Shown here in pieces: positions 62,060 through 64,000 of a stretch of DNA of 64,000 bases (position 1 is the stretch's first letter; the number at the start of each line of letters is the position of its first letter). Source of the DNA: Pinus tabuliformis (Eukaryota > Streptophyta > Pinopsida > Pinales > Pinaceae). The translations under genes were made by a program, and so were the position numbers. The notes beneath the pieces are model-generated. The model worked only from the letters and a program-made list of their open reading frames with translations. It was not told the origin of the DNA and did not search any database. The stretch is taken from contig CM062808.1 in assembly GCA_031772625.1 (NCBI GenBank), forward strand, positions 471,879,655 to 471,943,654, written 5' to 3'.

Positions 62060-63400
62060 CAAAAATATTTCCTTTCATGCCTCGTAGGAACAGAGACAAT
62101 TCAGGAAAATTCCTACCCAACACCCCTACCACATCATTGAGTCACCCTTCTCTCTTCTTCGGTGGTAGTGATCCAGAAGAACCTATAGGTGAACCTCCAG
62201 AGATATACGAAGATCCTATAACAGAAGAAGAGCAAGAAAACATTCCTCCTGAGACCATGGCTGAACACAAAAACGATATAGGAAATGAGGAGAGAATAGA
62301 AGGCACATTTCCCTCAGCCTTACCTCACTTCCATGGATTGACCACTGAAGACCCTGATACCTTCTTGTTTGAGTTTGTTGTCCTTTATCGAACTTATGAC
62401 CATGCAGAAGACGAGCAAAAGTTGAAAATCTTTCCCTCTACCCTCAAGGATGCAACACTCCGCTGGTTCATGGGGTTACCTGGAAATATCATCACAACTT
62501 GGGCTCAGATGTAGCAAGCATTTAACAACAAATACCAGGATTACTGTAGGTCAAAGGAAACAAAGGGAGAAATCTTTTGGATGACCATGGTAAGTGATGA
62601 ATATTTAGAAGACTATGAAGAAAGGTTCTAACTCAGTTATAAAATGGCTAGGTGCACACTTGACCTCGAACCTCTGAAGCTAGTTCTGCTCTGAGGAGTC
62701 CCTGAAGACCTTCTAGATACCCTCCATTTGCTGGCTGGGGGAGACATCTACCAACTACCTTATGATGACATAAACACTATGTTTAGAAACCATTCAAGGG
62801 CATCTCGAAAAATAGGTAGGGGGAGTCAACTTTTAGCTAGTGCCACCTTATCCAAACATGAGTTTGCAAATCAGATGGAAGACCTCAAAAGTGAGGTGAG
62901 ACAGACCATTGCCATGCAAATGGATACCTTCCAAATCCAACAGAAGCAAGATGAAGCTGAGAGGGCTTTGGCCATATTTTGTCCCAGATGCACAAGGAAG
63001 CATCCTAGGAATGAGTGTCCATTGCACTCCGTAGAGGTCTATTTCATTTGTGAGGCAGACCACCCTACAAACCAATGCCCAACCTTACCTAGATTTAAAG
63101 CTATGTACCAAGGGGCTGAAGAAGCCACTGAACCAGTCTACTTCATGAACCAAAGGAAGCCACATGGACCCAGACCTTACCAGCAGGGGATGCAAGGGAC
63201 ATCCCAGACTTATTACAACCCCAACCAATCCACTCACATACCTTCTTGGGTTCCCCCTACTCATCCTTCCTGGTTCGCACCCCCTCCTTGGTCATATCCA
63301 TCTCATTACCATACTCAACCTGCTGCTCATTCGTTTCATTCTCGTGTTCAGCCACAACCTCAGTGGAATGCACCTCATCAGGGGTGGAGGCCCTAGTACA
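62060..63400 (+). mobile_element. gag: Athila/Tat-like gag region
   Basis: Begins MPRRNRDNSGKFLPN (near 62075), with an acidic stretch, then the retrotransposon gag core (about 62320-62800). Two short cysteine/histidine knuckle-like motifs, CPRCTRKHPRNEC and FICEADHPTNQC, lie at about 62980-63080. A long Q/P/H/W-rich tail follows. Gag packages the element RNA. Fossil copy with a few breaks. Confidence 0.82.
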
Positions 63401-64000
63401 ACTCTCCTTCCACTATTTTTCCTCCACCACCTGCTCAACAAAAACCATTACCTCCTGCTCCTCCAAGACAACCCCAGATACCTACTCAACCAAACCCGAA
63501 CCCCAATAACAGATAGGCCCAACAAGTATATACTGGAGAGACAGCATGCCCTACCTATGCTGTGGAGATTCAGGAGATCAACCTACAATCTGGGAAGGTC
63601 CTCCTAGACAAACAACCTCCTCCTAAAGAGGATGAAGAAGAGAAACAGGAAAGTGAATCAAAAGCCATTCCACCCTTTCCTGAGACACTAACTGGAACCA
63701 CACAACCGAACCCAAAAGAAACTGAACTTCTAGGAGAACTTAAACAGTTATGTGTAAAAATACCACTTCTCTAGGCCATAAAAGATGTACCAATCTACAA
63801 CAAATTGATCAAAGAGAAGTGTTTCAGGCACCTAGGCAGGTGCAAGAGAGATGCCCCAACTATCAATGTCATAGGACGACTATCCGACCTGATGTTGGGA
63901 CAAGTAATCTGTCCAAAATATCTGGACCCTAGGAGTTCTATAGTTGATGTCCACATCAATGGCACCATAATCCCCCACGCCCTGATTGATCTAGGGGCTG

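Larger units (their letters stand above)
59575..64000 (+). mobile_element. Athila/Tat-like Ty3/gypsy element, 5' part, runs off the window
   Basis: A 5' LTR of about 2.1 kb (59575 to about 61678) starts TGATGAGCCCC and interrupts the SIRE after GCTTG. It is followed by a primer site of tRNA-Asp type (61685-61702), a leader with repeated TTTCAATTCTGCAA-like phrases (61810-61975), gag (about 62060-63090) and a linker rich in P, Q and S. The start of a protease (ALIDLGA) lies near 63980 at the window edge. The gag text FHGLTTEDPDTFLFEFVVLY and LKDATLRWFMGLPG is typical of plant Athila/Tat elements. Broken, a few breaks in the part seen. Age unknown without the 3' LTR, but it is younger than the SIRE it entered. 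Confidence 0.88.

Noticed and set aside
1-64000. CRISPR array, bacterial operon or phage system
   Set aside because: Repeats here are LTRs, satellites or slippage arrays without regular spacers. Introns and plant retroelements show a nuclear plant genome.

Overview
This window is plant nuclear DNA from a repeat-rich seed-plant genome. It carries Ty1/copia elements of the SIRE and Tork types, Ty3/gypsy elements of the Tat/Athila and chromovirus types, tRNA-iMet and tRNA-Asp primer sites, GT-AG introns, and remnants of two plant housekeeping or regulatory genes. I judge by eye that roughly three quarters of the 64 kb is LTR-retrotransposon DNA, much of it nested. A large genome such as a gymnosperm's is plausible, but the sequence does not prove it. 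I see no bacterial-style operons, no tRNA or rRNA genes and no CRISPR array.

Layout. (1) 1-9332: 3' part of a Tat-type Ty3/gypsy element on the + strand. It has pol, a second RNase H after integrase, an antisense gene of plant-mobile-domain type with one intron, a long repeat-rich 3' region, and a 3' LTR. (2) 9333-12039: AT-rich repeat debris ending in a foldback. (3) 12045-17903: an almost whole chromovirus on the - strand, flanked by ATCTC target duplications, set in a pyrimidine-rich tract. (4) 18831-23470: a non-autonomous LTR-type element with GTATT duplications. It carries other antisense reading frames and splits an array of about 160-bp tandem repeats. (5) 24000-34105: the 5' end of a decayed gene for the epsilon subunit of the CCT/TCP-1 chaperonin. 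Its untranslated first exon and splice donor are multiplied, and a 9-kb SIRE copy (- strand, TATGT duplications) sits exactly at one of those donors. (6) 34106-38381: intergenic DNA with a triplicated block and a 560-bp direct repeat. (7) 38382-51947: an old Tork-like copia element (- strand), split by a young SIRE (+ strand, 41780-50287, TGGAG duplications). (8) 52930-54164: a decayed PHD-finger gene fragment. (9) 56848-59574: the 3' end of a third SIRE (- strand), itself split by an Athila/Tat-like gypsy element that starts at 59575 and leaves the window.

Host genes. The only host sequence I recognise is the CCT5 5' fragment and the PHD-finger fragment, and both are pseudogenes here. The most intact non-retroviral coding unit is the antisense gene inside the first Tat element. 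It reads open across a GT-AG intron for about 374 codons.

The history can be read from nesting and from LTR divergence estimated by eye. The Tork element and the SIRE at 24405 are oldest (LTR pairs roughly a tenth different). The chromovirus is intermediate (about 4%). The SIRE at 41780 is youngest (about 2%). All ages are relative estimates, not computed values.
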